From: an uncultured SAR86 cluster bacterium
GTDB taxonomy: Bacteria; Pseudomonadota; Gammaproteobacteria; Magnimaribacterales; Magnimaribacteraceae
Length of the DNA: 64,000 nt
Reading direction: 5' to 3'
Assembly (NCBI GenBank): GCA_902532015.1
Contig: CACAGI010000005.1
Coordinates: 1 to 64,000, forward strand
Below the pieces are notes generated by a model that worked only from the letters and a program-made list of their open reading frames with translations, was not told the DNA's origin and ran no database searches. How positions within the stretch are numbered: position 1 is the stretch's first letter; each line of letters opens with the position of its first letter. Position numbers and translations under genes: made by a program. Below are positions 39,113 through 49,127 of this stretch, piece after piece.

Positions 39113-40450
39113 TTATTGCTTGTCCTTACTGATATTTTCTAGATAATTAATACTAATTCCGCCTTTTATAAAATTTGGATCATTCACTAATTGCCTGTGC
39201 ATATCAAGATTTGTATCTATGCCCAACACATACATTTCATCTAAAGCCCTTTCAAGTCTTGCTCTAGCATCTTCTCTATCATTGGCTCTACAAATAACTT
39301 TTGCAATTAATGAGTCATAATAAGGTGGAACAACATAATCTTTATATAAATGCGAGTCCATTCTTACACCAATTCCTCCCGGAGCATGATATTCAATTAT
39401 TTTCCCAGGAGAAGGGATGAAAGTTTCTGAGTTCTCTGCATTTATTCTGCATTCAATAGCATGTCCTTTCATGACTATATCTTCTTGCTTGACTTTTAAT
39501 TCCTCATCTCTAGCTATTCTGAGTTGGAGCTTAACCAGGTCTAAACCAGTAACACTCTCTGTAACGGGATGTTCTACCTGAATTCTTGTATTCATTTCTA
39601 TAAAGTAAAAATTATTATTTTCATAAAGGAATTCAAAGGTTCCTGCACTTACGTAATTTAATTGCTTACATGCATCTATACATTGTCCATATATTTCTTG
39701 CCTTTTGTCTTCATCTATACCTAAAGCTGGAGCTTCTTCAATTACTTTTTGGTGCCTTCTTTGTAAGGAACAGTCTCGGTCCCCAAGATGTAATACATTG
39801 CCTTGCCTGTCAGCCAACACTTGTACCTCTATATGTCTTGGATTTTCAAGAAATTTCTCCATGTACACAGTTGAATCTCCAAAGGCAATTGCTGATTCTT
39901 GTTGAGTTAGCTCAATAGAGCTTTCTAGTTCCTCTTTAGAGTGCACTATCCTCATTCCTCTACCGCCACCACCTGAAGCAGCTTTAATAATTATTGGGTA
40001 TCCAATTTCTTCAGCTTTTTTATGCGTATCTTCTTCAATAGGCCCCGACGAACCAGGAACTATTGGTAATCCTGCTTTAAGAGCAAAATCTTTAGCAGAA
40101 ATCTTATTTCCCATCATTCTAATCACAGAAGCGGGTGGACCAACAAAATCAAATCCACTTTTTTCAACCTTTTCAGCAAAATCAGCATTTTCTGATAAAA
40201 AGCCATATCCTGGGTGAACTCCGTCTGCACCAGAGAGTTCCATGGCACTAATAATAGCTGGAATATTTAGATAACTTAGAGATGAATCAGGGGGACCAAT
40301 GCATATAGACTCGTCTGCCATCTTCACATGCATGAGGTCTTTATCGGCTTCAGAATAAGCTGCAACTGTAGGAATTTTTAATTCCCTAGCAGCTCTTAAA
40401 ATGCGCAGAGCTATTTCACCTCTATTAGCGATTAAAAGTTTATTGATCAT
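39113..40450 (-). CDS. accC: acetyl-CoA carboxylase, biotin carboxylase subunit
   Basis: [53 protein letters not shown]. Confidence 0.97.
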   Translation of the reverse strand: MINKLLIANRGEIALRILRAARELKIPTVAAYSEADKDLMHVKMADESICIGPPDSSLSYLNIPAIISAMELSGADGVHPGYGFLSENADFAEKVEKSGFDFVGPPASVIRMMGNKISAKDFALKAGLPIVPGSSGPIEEDTHKKAEEIGYPIIIKAASGGGGRGMRIVHSKEELESSIELTQQESAIAFGDSTVYMEKFLENPRHIEVQVLADRQGNVLHLGDRDCSLQRRHQKVIEEAPALGIDEDKRQEIYGQCIDACKQLNYVSAGTFEFLYENNNFYFIEMNTRIQVEHPVTESVTGLDLVKLQLRIARDEELKVKQEDIVMKGHAIECRINAENSETFIPSPGKIIEYHAPGGIGVRMDSHLYKDYVVPPYYDSLIAKVICRANDREDARARLERALDEMYVLGIDTNLDMHRQLVNDPNFIKGGISINYLENISKDKQ

Positions 40451-40906
40451 TTATTTTGCTATTTCAAATAGAGCTTGTCCGTACTCAACCGGTTCTGAGT
40501 TATCTACTTTTATAGCTACTACTTTGCCAGAAAATTCTGATTTAATTTCATTCATCATTTTCATAGCCTCAACAATACAAACAACATCACCTTCTGCAAC
40601 TATATCACCTACATTTATAAAAGGTTTAGCACCTGGAGAAGCTGATGCATAAAAGGTTCCTACCATTGGTGATTTAATAAAATCACCATCAGTTTGGTCT
40701 TCCGATTCAATAGATTGGATTTCTTCCGTTTCTATTTTTGCAGAAGAGGCCTCAGGAATTCCTATAACATGAGATTGAGAATTATTAGGCACATTACCGT
40801 TACTTTTAACTAGCCTAACAGACTCTTCGCCTTCTTGTATCTCAATTTCTTCCAGATTTGAGTTTTCCAACATTTCGATTAACTTTTTTACTTTTCTAAT
40901 ATCCAT
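40451..40906 (-). CDS. accB: acetyl-CoA carboxylase biotin carboxyl carrier protein
   Basis: CIVEAMKMMNEIKSEFSG biotinylation motif; FIKSPMVGTFYASASPGAKPFINVGD. Confidence 0.97.
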   Translation of the reverse strand: MDIRKVKKLIEMLENSNLEEIEIQEGEESVRLVKSNGNVPNNSQSHVIGIPEASSAKIETEEIQSIESEDQTDGDFIKSPMVGTFYASASPGAKPFINVGDIVAEGDVVCIVEAMKMMNEIKSEFSGKVVAIKVDNSEPVEYGQALFEIAK

Positions 40907-40920
40907 TTCTTACCCCATAT

Positions 40921-41358
40921 TTAAGAAAATTTCTTTATTCCTGACTCTAGTGCTAATGCGTAACCTTCTACCCCAAGTCCTGATACAACACCCTCTGCAA
41001 TATCTGATAAGAAAGACTTCTGTCTAAAATCTTCTCTACTGTAAATATTAGAAATATGCACTTCAATGAAAGGTATTCCAACTCCAGAAAGAGCATCTCT
41101 TATTGCTATACTGCTATGAGTAAATGCTCCAGGATTAAATATAATGCATTTTATATTTTCTTCTTTTGCAAGATGTATTTGCTCTACTAAGTCATGTTCA
41201 GCATTACTTTGATAACAAAGTAATTGGTGTCCGCTTATAGAAGCTTTTGAACAAAGTTCTTTTTCAACTTCATCTAAGGTGGTTGAACCATATATTTCGG
41301 GCTCCCTAGAACCTAAAAGGTTAAGGTTTGGACCATTAAGCAGCATGAATTTAGACAT
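40921..41358 (-). CDS. aroQ: type II 3-dehydroquinate dehydratase
   Basis: LNGPNLNLLGSREPEIYG, IIFNPGAFTHSSIAIRDAL, FIEVHISNIYSREDFRQKS. Confidence 0.97.
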   Translation of the reverse strand: MSKFMLLNGPNLNLLGSREPEIYGSTTLDEVEKELCSKASISGHQLLCYQSNAEHDLVEQIHLAKEENIKCIIFNPGAFTHSSIAIRDALSGVGIPFIEVHISNIYSREDFRQKSFLSDIAEGVVSGLGVEGYALALESGIKKFS

Positions 41359-41419
41359 TTTTCACGTTTTTTTTAGGAATTTAGAGAATTTTAAATAATT
41401 TTAGACCTTATTGAAACCT

Positions 41420-41902
41420 TTAAGTTCCCTTAATAATTAAATTTTTTCCTTTTTTAATTATTAATTCTTTGTTTATTACAGGATAGCAAAATCCTTTAGC
41501 ATTACAGCCCTGGTATTTGACTATGATTTTTTCCATATTTTCATCATGAACAAAAGATTTAGTTACATTATTATAAAAAACTTCTACTTCACCAAAATAT
41601 TCATCATTTATGGGCAAGGAAGTTTCAGTAGTTACAATATCTATATATGTTTTAGGAAATGCAGTAATTTCAAATTTATCTTTATATAAAAAGCAGTTTT
41701 CTTTCAACTCCCATGACAGTATGATTCGCTCTTCTATTTTGAAGGCAGAGAACTTAAAAGATTCATCGGCAGGTAAAATATCTTGAAAACCTTTTAATAG
41801 GTCTTTAGTAGAAGAAGTAGTTAAAAATTCTGAATAAACAGAGCTAGGATAGAACATGGCTAAAAAGAGCATTAGAAAGAAAATTTTTGTAATTTTTTTC
41901 AT
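41420..41902 (-). CDS. stand-alone DsbD N-terminal (alpha) domain protein with signal peptide
   Basis: FQDILPADESFKFSA, LSWELKENCFLYKDKFEI, VKYQGCNAKGFCYPV (C-x5-C); ends before the DsbD membrane and thioredoxin domains. Confidence 0.8.
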   Translation of the reverse strand: MKKITKIFFLMLFLAMFYPSSVYSEFLTTSSTKDLLKGFQDILPADESFKFSAFKIEERIILSWELKENCFLYKDKFEITAFPKTYIDIVTTETSLPINDEYFGEVEVFYNNVTKSFVHDENMEKIIVKYQGCNAKGFCYPVINKELIIKKGKNLIIKGT

Positions 41903-42308
41903 TTTTATTTGTTTATTAGTATTCCCTGATTACAACTATTTTACTTCACAAAAGGTTATTATAAATGATGCTCATACCTATCTCCCTTTAAAAGGCAAAG
42001 ATATGGCTGCAGGATATCTCAGAATTTCAAATAACCATAGTAAACATATTGGTATTAACTCTATTGAATGTGAAGAAGTGAATGCTAGCCTTCATGAAAC
42101 AGTTATAGATTCTGATGGAGTCATAAGAATGGAGAAGATAGCTATATTTTATATTGATCCTGAATCGCATGTAGATTTCATGCCTGGCGCTAAACACATA
42201 ATGTTTTCTGGATTTGATCAATTTGAAGATAAAAAATTAAAGTGTAGCTTTGGTTCTGATATTGGACTAAAAATTCCTTTTACCTTGGAGGTTCTTAGCA
42301 ATGGCTAG
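41856..42308 (+). CDS. PCuAC-type periplasmic copper chaperone
   Basis: H(E)X10MX21HIM spacing exact: LHETVIDSDGVIRMEKIAIFYIDPESHVDFMPGAKHIM; N-terminal hydrophobic signal. Confidence 0.85.
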   Translation: MAKKSIRKKIFVIFFIFICLLVFPDYNYFTSQKVIINDAHTYLPLKGKDMAAGYLRISNNHSKHIGINSIECEEVNASLHETVIDSDGVIRMEKIAIFYIDPESHVDFMPGAKHIMFSGFDQFEDKKLKCSFGSDIGLKIPFTLEVLSNG

Positions 42309-43896
42309 TAACTTACTTGATATAAAAAATTTATCAGTAGAATTTTTTTCTAAAGATGAAAGCTTTCTTGCTGTAAATAATATTTCTTTTTCGATAGAAA
42401 GAGGCAAAACACTATCTCTTGTTGGAGAGTCTGGATCTGGAAAATCTGTTACCGCATTGTCTGTTTTGCAATTATTACCTCATGGTTCTTCAAAGCATAA
42501 AAAAAATTCTTCCATTCAATTTGAAGGAAACGAAATTATTGGAAGTTCGAAGAGTTTTATTACCTCATTAAGAGGAAATAGGATCTCAATGATTTTTCAA
42601 GAACCCATGACTTCACTAAATCCTTACCAGAGAGTAGGAGATCAAATTGATGAAACATTAAAAATACATAGAGGCTTGAATTCCAAGCTAGCTAGACAGC
42701 GTACTCTAGAGCTGCTTGAAAAAGTAAAAATTCCAGAACCTAATAAAAAGGCCACTTCATACCCTCATCAGTTATCAGGTGGTCAAAGGCAGAGAGTTAT
42801 GATTGCTATGGCTTTAGCAAATGAACCTGAGTTATTGATAGCCGACGAACCAACAACTGCTTTGGATGTAACGGTTGAGAGAACTCTTTTGGAGCTATTA
42901 ACCGATCTTCAAAAAGAATTTAATATGTCGATTCTCTTTATAACCCACGACCTCAATATAGTACAAAAATTCTCGGATGATGTTTGTGTAATGAAAGAAG
43001 GAGAAATAATTGAGGCTGGATCAGTTAATGATATTTTCACTAATCCAAGCCATGCTTACACTAAGAAATTATTAGATTCAATTCCAGGAAAAAAAGAAAT
43101 ACTTAATCAAGAAGATAAAATTTTGTTAGATGCTGAAAAGATAGATATAAATTATGTTGTAGCAAGAAATCTTTTTGGAAAACCAAAAGAATTTCTAAAT
43201 GCTGTGAAGAAAGTTGATATAAGAATACATAAAGGTTCAACGACAGGCTTGGTTGGGGAGTCTGGTTCCGGGAAATCGTCTCTAGCCAGAGCTTTATTAG
43301 GAATAGAAGCTGCAGAAGGGTCTATTATATTTGATGGAATAGATATTAAGTATTTAAATATAAAAAGTATCAGAAGCTTTAAAAAAGATTTCCAAATTGT
43401 ATTTCAAGACCCTTTCGGTTCTCTATCTCCAAGAATGACTATTGGAGAGATAATAGGAGAAGGATTAAAAGTCCATGAGCCTGGACTGCCTAAAGAAGAT
43501 CGTCTTACTAAAATACTAAGCGCATTGAATGATGTTGAGCTAGATGAGAGTTCTTATTCTAGATTTCCGCATGAACTTTCTGGAGGTCAACGTCAAAGAG
43601 TTGCAATAGCTAGAGCAATAATACTCAGACCTAAGTTAATCCTCTTGGACGAGCCTACTTCTGCTTTGGATGTCTCAATCCAAATGCAGATATTAAATCT
43701 ACTAAAAGATTTACAAAGTAAACTAGGTTTAGCTTACTTATGTATTAGTCATGATTTAAGAGTGATTAGATTTCTTGCCGATCAAGTGTATGTCATGAAA
43801 GATGGAGTAATTGTTGAGCATGGTTCTTCTGAGGAAGTTTTTGAAGATCCTAAACATGAATACACCAAAGAGCTTTTAGCTGCCTCACTTGCATAA
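42301..43896 (+). CDS. fused double-ATPase peptide ABC transporter (YejF/DppDF-like)
   Basis: Two Walker A motifs (GESGSGKS twice), two ABC signatures (LSGGQRQRV twice). Confidence 0.93.
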   Translation: MASNLLDIKNLSVEFFSKDESFLAVNNISFSIERGKTLSLVGESGSGKSVTALSVLQLLPHGSSKHKKNSSIQFEGNEIIGSSKSFITSLRGNRISMIFQEPMTSLNPYQRVGDQIDETLKIHRGLNSKLARQRTLELLEKVKIPEPNKKATSYPHQLSGGQRQRVMIAMALANEPELLIADEPTTALDVTVERTLLELLTDLQKEFNMSILFITHDLNIVQKFSDDVCVMKEGEIIEAGSVNDIFTNPSHAYTKKLLDSIPGKKEILNQEDKILLDAEKIDINYVVARNLFGKPKEFLNAVKKVDIRIHKGSTTGLVGESGSGKSSLARALLGIEAAEGSIIFDGIDIKYLNIKSIRSFKKDFQIVFQDPFGSLSPRMTIGEIIGEGLKVHEPGLPKEDRLTKILSALNDVELDESSYSRFPHELSGGQRQRVAIARAIILRPKLILLDEPTSALDVSIQMQILNLLKDLQSKLGLAYLCISHDLRVIRFLADQVYVMKDGVIVEHGSSEEVFEDPKHEYTKELLAASLA

Positions 43897-43933
43897 AATA
43901 TTCTATTCGGAGTTTCTGACATATAATTAAGCA

Positions 43934-45607
43934 ATGTCTAAGGACAAGAGAAAATATTCTTCAAAGATAGTAGATGGACTTGAACAGGCTCCATCAAGAG
44001 CTATGTTAAGAGCTGTTGGTTTCGAGGATGAAGATTTTAAAAAACCACAAGTAGGAATTGCTTCCACTTGGAGTATGGTCACTCCTTGTAATATGCACAT
44101 TGATAAATTAGCTAATTCTGCGGTGAAAGGCGTAAACGAATCTGGTTCTAAAGCAGTTATTTTTAATACAATTACTGTTTCAGACGGAATTTCGATGGGG
44201 ACTCAAGGCATGAGATTTTCGTTAGTTTCTCGTGAAGTAATTGCTGATTCGATTGAAACTGTAGTGAGCGGTCAAGGCTTTGATGGCTTAGTAACTCTAG
44301 GAGGCTGCGATAAGAACATGCCCGCATGTTTAATGGCCATGGCAAGATTAAATAGACCTTCAGTTTTTGTTTATGGAGGTAGCATTAAACCGGGAAAAGG
44401 AAGAACTGACGTTATATCTGTTTTTGAAGCCGTTGGAAAACATTCAGAAGGACAAATTTCTGATATTGAATTATTAGATATTGAATCAAGTGCAATTCCT
44501 GGTCCAGGTTCATGTGGTGGAATGTACACAGCAAATACTATGGCTTCGGCAATAGAAGCCATGGGTATGAGTCTACCAAACAGTTCTGCACAAGAAGCAA
44601 CTTCAAAAACAAAGTTATTAGATTCCTTGGAGGCAGGAAAAGCAGTAAGTAACTTAATTAATCTTGATTTAAAACCTAGAGACATTATGACGAAAGAAGC
44701 TTTTGAAAACGCTATATCTATGGTGATTGCACTTGGCGGATCTACAAATGCAGTGCTACATTTAATTGCTATAGCCCATGAGGCTAAAGTAGATCTTTCT
44801 CTTGATGACTTCGAGAGGTTAGGCAAAAGAACACCAGTGCTTGCTGACCTAAAACCTAGTGGGAATTATTTAATGTCTGAATTGATTGAAATTGGAGGTA
44901 TTGTTCCTTTAATGCGAAAGATGCTTGAAAAAGGTCTGTTGCATGGAAATCAGATGACAGTTACAGGTAAAACCTTAGAAGAAAACCTCAGTGATGCGAA
45001 ACATTATCCTGAAGGTCAAGAAATAATTAAAGAATTTGATAATCCAATTAAAGAAGATAGTCATTTACGCATACTTTATGGAAACTTGGCTCCAGAGGGA
45101 GCTGTAGCAAAGATATCTGGAAAAGAAGGACTCACATTTGAAGGCAAAGCCAGAGTATTTGATTCTGAAGAGACTGCTATGGAAGGAATAATGAAGGGTA
45201 AAATAAATGAAGGTGATGTGTTGATAATTAGATATGAAGGCCCTAAAGGTGGGCCTGGTATGAGAGAAATGCTAGGACCTACTTCTGCGATAATGGGAAA
45301 AGGATTGGGAGATAAAGTTGCATTTTTAACCGATGGAAGATTCTCAGGGGGTACTCATGGGTTTGTCGTTGGTCATATTTCTCCAGAAGCATACGAAGGA
45401 GGTCCTCTAGCAATAGTTCAGGATGGAGATTCTATAAACATTGATGCAAGTTCTAATCAGATCAATATATCCATTTCAGATAAGGAAATAAAAGAAAGAA
45501 AAGATTCTTGGGTGCGCCCTAAGAAGGATCAAGAAACAGGAGTTTTAGGAAAATATCGATCTTTAGTCACTTCTGCATCACAAGGGGCAGTCACTACCGA
45601 AAATTAA
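43934..45607 (+). CDS. ilvD: dihydroxy-acid dehydratase
   Basis: [80 protein letters not shown]. Confidence 0.97.
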   Translation: MSKDKRKYSSKIVDGLEQAPSRAMLRAVGFEDEDFKKPQVGIASTWSMVTPCNMHIDKLANSAVKGVNESGSKAVIFNTITVSDGISMGTQGMRFSLVSREVIADSIETVVSGQGFDGLVTLGGCDKNMPACLMAMARLNRPSVFVYGGSIKPGKGRTDVISVFEAVGKHSEGQISDIELLDIESSAIPGPGSCGGMYTANTMASAIEAMGMSLPNSSAQEATSKTKLLDSLEAGKAVSNLINLDLKPRDIMTKEAFENAISMVIALGGSTNAVLHLIAIAHEAKVDLSLDDFERLGKRTPVLADLKPSGNYLMSELIEIGGIVPLMRKMLEKGLLHGNQMTVTGKTLEENLSDAKHYPEGQEIIKEFDNPIKEDSHLRILYGNLAPEGAVAKISGKEGLTFEGKARVFDSEETAMEGIMKGKINEGDVLIIRYEGPKGGPGMREMLGPTSAIMGKGLGDKVAFLTDGRFSGGTHGFVVGHISPEAYEGGPLAIVQDGDSINIDASSNQINISISDKEIKERKDSWVRPKKDQETGVLGKYRSLVTSASQGAVTTEN

Positions 45608-45708
45608 TTTTTAAAGTTAGTTGAAAAAAAATAAAATAGACCCAATAATAATATCTACAAAATGAACCTTTCAAAATTTTTTCAAATCAACAATTCCAAG
45701 GAGGAACT

Positions 45709-46029
45709 ATGAACGTTGTCACACTGACTGATGACAATTTTGAAAATGAGGTTAATTCCTCAGAAAAACCGGTTTTGGTAGATTATTGGGCAACTTGGTG
45801 CGGTCCATGTAAGATGGTCGGACCCATAGTCGAAGAGATAGCCATAGAATTTTCTGATCAACTTAAGGTCGGAAAATTAGATGTAGACAGTAACCAAGCA
45901 TCAGCTGCAAAACAAAATGTAATGAGTATTCCTACTTTAGCAATTTTTAAGGGAGGAGAATTAATAGCTCAACAAGTAGGCGCTTTAAGCAAGACCCAAC
46001 TAACAGAATTTATAGAATCTAATTTATAG
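45709..46029 (+). CDS. trxA: thioredoxin
   Basis: VDYWATWCGPCKMVGPI; strong upstream SD AAGGAGGA. Confidence 0.97.
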   Translation: MNVVTLTDDNFENEVNSSEKPVLVDYWATWCGPCKMVGPIVEEIAIEFSDQLKVGKLDVDSNQASAAKQNVMSIPTLAIFKGGELIAQQVGALSKTQLTEFIESNL

Positions 46030-46050
46030 AAAAAGCTAGACTCTCTAATG

Positions 46051-46080
46051 TAAGGGTGATAGATTGATTTTTGTCCCTTA
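46051..46080. promoter_or_regulatory. inverted repeat TAAGGG-N18-CCCTTA between trxA and rho
   Basis: Direct reading; 6-bp stem in the rho leader region; no T tract follows. Confidence 0.3.
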
Positions 46081-46128
46081 AGCCTATTTCAAAAGTAAAC
46101 CCCTTTTTCTGTACCCCAATATTTATTT

Positions 46129-47388
46129 ATGCAATTAATAGAACTAAAAAAAATGCCAGTTGAACAACTTATTGAGTTGGGAGAAGAATGTGGCATAGAG
46201 AATGCTTCAAGAGCTAAGAGGCAGGATATAGTATTTGGAATATTAAAGAGTAAAGCTAAAAATGGTGAAGACATTGAAGGAGAGGGAGTGCTTGAAATTC
46301 TTCAAGACGGATTTGGTTTTTTAAGATCACCTGATTCTTCCTATCTTGCAGGTCCTGATGATATCTATGTTTCTCCAAGTCAAATTAGAAGATTTGGATT
46401 AAGGACAGGTGATACTATCCAGGGAAAGATTAGATCACCTAAGGATGGAGAAAGGTACTTTGCTATTTTAAAGATTGAACAAATCAATTTTGAAGAACCT
46501 GATAAAACTAAAAATAAGCCTTCTTTTGAAAACTTAACACCATTATTTCCCGACGAAAGAATGTCCTTTGAATTAGGAACAGGGAGTACTGAAGATTTAT
46601 CTTCTAGGGTAATAGATCTAACTGCTCCAACAGGTAAAGGACAAAGGTCATTGATAGTTTCTCCTCCAAAGGCAGGAAAAACCCTATTACTTCAAAGTAT
46701 TGCGCATTCAATAGAAAGAAATAACCCCGAATGTAAAATCATGGTTCTTTTAGTTGATGAAAGGCCTGAAGAGGTAACAGAAATGAAAAGGTCTGTGAAA
46801 GGTGAAGTTATTGCAAGTACATTTGATGAAGCACCAAATAGGCATGTACAAGTTGCTGAAATGGCTATCAATAAAGCCAGGAGATTAGTAGAGCACAAAC
46901 ATGACGTTGTAATTCTCTTAGATTCAATTACGCGATTAGCAAGAGCTTATAATTCTACCCAAGCAGCTTCAGGAAAAATATTAACTGGTGGAGTTGATGC
47001 TAATGCCTTGCAAAAACCTAAAAGGTTTTTTGGGGCAGCGAGAAATATAGAAGGTGGGGGGAGCTTAACCATAATCGCAACTGCCTTAATTGATACTGGA
47101 TCCAGAATGGATGAAGTAATTTTTGAAGAGTTTAAGGGTACTGGAAACTCAGAGGTTAATCTGGATCGAAAGATTGCTGAAAAAAGAGTTTTCCCAGCTA
47201 TAAATATTAGAAAAACAGGAACTCGAAGAGAAGATCTTCTGACAAGTGATCTTGAATTGCGTAATATAACTGTTCTTAGAAAGTTATTGAATGAAATGGA
47301 TGATACTGCTGCTATGGAGTGGGTTCTTGATAAATTAAAAGATTATAAGACTAATGCAGAGTTTTTTGAGTCCATGAAGAGAAAATAA
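46129..47388 (+). CDS. rho: transcription termination factor Rho
   Basis: [64 protein letters not shown]. Confidence 0.98.
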   Translation: MQLIELKKMPVEQLIELGEECGIENASRAKRQDIVFGILKSKAKNGEDIEGEGVLEILQDGFGFLRSPDSSYLAGPDDIYVSPSQIRRFGLRTGDTIQGKIRSPKDGERYFAILKIEQINFEEPDKTKNKPSFENLTPLFPDERMSFELGTGSTEDLSSRVIDLTAPTGKGQRSLIVSPPKAGKTLLLQSIAHSIERNNPECKIMVLLVDERPEEVTEMKRSVKGEVIASTFDEAPNRHVQVAEMAINKARRLVEHKHDVVILLDSITRLARAYNSTQAASGKILTGGVDANALQKPKRFFGAARNIEGGGSLTIIATALIDTGSRMDEVIFEEFKGTGNSEVNLDRKIAEKRVFPAINIRKTGTRREDLLTSDLELRNITVLRKLLNEMDDTAAMEWVLDKLKDYKTNAEFFESMKRK

Positions 47389-47392
47389 CCAC

Positions 47393-47638
47393 TTAATCTT
47401 CTTTATTTGTTTTCTTTCCTTCTTTTTTTGTAAAGAAAACTTTATCCAACAATCCCATTAAAAGAACCAAAAAAAGGGTAAATAAGATAACAAGAGATAT
47501 AACTATCTCAGTACTTACCATTATCTCTTTATTTAAAAAATTAATGCTTACTATTTGAAATATATTGAACTTTCCATGAGCAAATAATGACGCAATAATC
47601 GCAAAAGCTATTGAAATTAAATAAAGTCTAGGTTTCAT
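47393..47638 (-). CDS. small two-TM membrane protein, unknown
   Basis: Two hydrophobic segments and a lysine-rich tail; overlaps rsmD by 11 nt on the same strand. Confidence 0.5.
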   Translation of the reverse strand: MKPRLYLISIAFAIIASLFAHGKFNIFQIVSINFLNKEIMVSTEIVISLVILFTLFLVLLMGLLDKVFFTKKEGKKTNKED

Positions 47639-48191
47639 ATAAACAATACTGAGTCTGACCTCCCTTTGACTGCTTTAGCAGATTAAATCCTTTCGTAATT
47701 TTTTTTAAATCGAGTTCTTTTTCGCATTCTAAGTAAATTAGAGCATTTGGGGACAATATATTCTTTGATTTAATAAAATTTAGGGATTTTTGAATTAACT
47801 TTTCTCTAAAGGGAGGATCAATAAATAATAAATCGAATTCATATGGCAAATTATTAAAATCTATAGAGAAGACATTACCATTAACTACTTGACTATAGTG
47901 ATCTATATTTAGTCTTTTTAGGTTTGCTCTTAGCAACTCGGCTTGTTTTTTCTGAATTTCAACGAATACTACTTTCTTAGCTCCTCTGGAAATCGCTTCG
48001 ATGCCCAAGGATCCTGTACCAGCAAATAAATCAAGACAAGTTTTTCCTTCAAGATCGTCTAAAAGCCAATTGAATAATGTTTCTTTAGTTCTACTTTCTG
48101 TTGGTCTTATAGATTTATTTTGTTTATAAGGCAGTTTAGACCCTTTAAGACTGCCTCCAATAATTCTAGTTGTTGCTTGTTTTTTAGACAT
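47628..48191 (-). CDS. rsmD: 16S rRNA (guanine966-N2)-methyltransferase (ORF track start 48230; likely start 48191)
   Basis: RIIGGSLKGSKLPY, RPTESRTKETLFNWL, LDLFAGTGSLGIEAISRGA, FIDPPF. Confidence 0.93.
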   Translation of the reverse strand: MSKKQATTRIIGGSLKGSKLPYKQNKSIRPTESRTKETLFNWLLDDLEGKTCLDLFAGTGSLGIEAISRGAKKVVFVEIQKKQAELLRANLKRLNIDHYSQVVNGNVFSIDFNNLPYEFDLLFIDPPFREKLIQKSLNFIKSKNILSPNALIYLECEKELDLKKITKGFNLLKQSKGGQTQYCLYET

Positions 48192-48256
48192 ATGAGCAAT
48201 ATTATTCCTTATTATGGTCACTAGTAACAATATTTGAATTAGTGATTATTTTATAA

Positions 48257-48736
48257 ATGGGTAATTCGAAAGTTCAGGAAGATTTCTTAACCACCATGAG
48301 AAGTATAACTTCTACTGTCAATGTTATCACTGCAACAAATGATTATGAAAAGCACGCTATGACAGCTACTTCAGTAGCTTCTCTGTCTTTAGAGCCACCT
48401 GCGATGATTATTTGTGTTAATAAAGAGGCCTCTATTCATAATATATTAAAGAAAGATAAAAAATTCGTTATAAATGTATTATCTAATAAACAACAAAATC
48501 TTTCTGTGCTATGTAGTAATCCAGAAAAAGAACAGTCTAGATTTAAAGATGAAAGTTGGGTGCATGAAGAAGACATAATTTTGAATACAGATTCTGTTTC
48601 AAATATTATCTGTAAGTGTACCAGCATTATGGACCATACAACTCATTCAATTTTTTGTGGAGATGTTATAGAAGTAAAAATTAATAACCAAGAAGGAGTT
48701 TTGCTTTATGGATCAGGAGGATACTTAAATGATTAA
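48257..48736 (+). CDS. flavin reductase-like domain protein
   Basis: VNVITATNDYEKHAMTATSVASLSLEPPAMIICVNKEASIH, FVINVLSNKQQNLS. Confidence 0.85.
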   Translation: MGNSKVQEDFLTTMRSITSTVNVITATNDYEKHAMTATSVASLSLEPPAMIICVNKEASIHNILKKDKKFVINVLSNKQQNLSVLCSNPEKEQSRFKDESWVHEEDIILNTDSVSNIICKCTSIMDHTTHSIFCGDVIEVKINNQEGVLLYGSGGYLND

Positions 48737-49127
48737 AAGATTTATTTTTCTTTCAATATTATTAGCCAATTCTTTTGTAACTGCAGCATCAGAACCTAAG
48801 GTTTATTTTATAAACTTAAGCGATGGCGATGTAGTAAATAACCCAATTTTTATCCAGTTTGGACTATCTGGAAAAGGAGTTGCCCCAGCAGGAGTTAATA
48901 ATGCAAATACTGGACACCATCATCTTTTAATTAATGTTGAAGCTTTGGACTTTTATATGCCGATACCATCTAGCAAAAATCATCTACACTTTGGAGGAGG
49001 TCAAACTGAAACAGTCATTGAATTACCTCCAGGAGAACATCAATTACAACTGGTGCTAGGTGACTTATATCATGTTCCTCATTCACCGCCGATAACATCA
49101 AAAAAAATAAAGATCCTAGTAAAGTAA
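48729..49127 (+). CDS. DUF4399 periplasmic protein
   Basis: Signal peptide; FINLSDGDVVNNPIFIQFGLSGKGVAPAG, TGHHHLLIN, GGGQTETVIELPPGEHQLQLVLGD. Confidence 0.82.
   Translation: MIKRFIFLSILLANSFVTAASEPKVYFINLSDGDVVNNPIFIQFGLSGKGVAPAGVNNANTGHHHLLINVEALDFYMPIPSSKNHLHFGGGQTETVIELPPGEHQLQLVLGDLYHVPHSPPITSKKIKILVK

Noticed and set aside
44371-44826. 151-aa minus-strand ORF inside ilvD
   Set aside because: Antisense shadow ORF; ilvD on the + strand has strong motifs throughout.
45600-45611. 12-bp palindrome AAAATTAATTTT at the ilvD stop
   Set aside because: Simple A/T palindrome expected by chance in AT-rich DNA; no further support.
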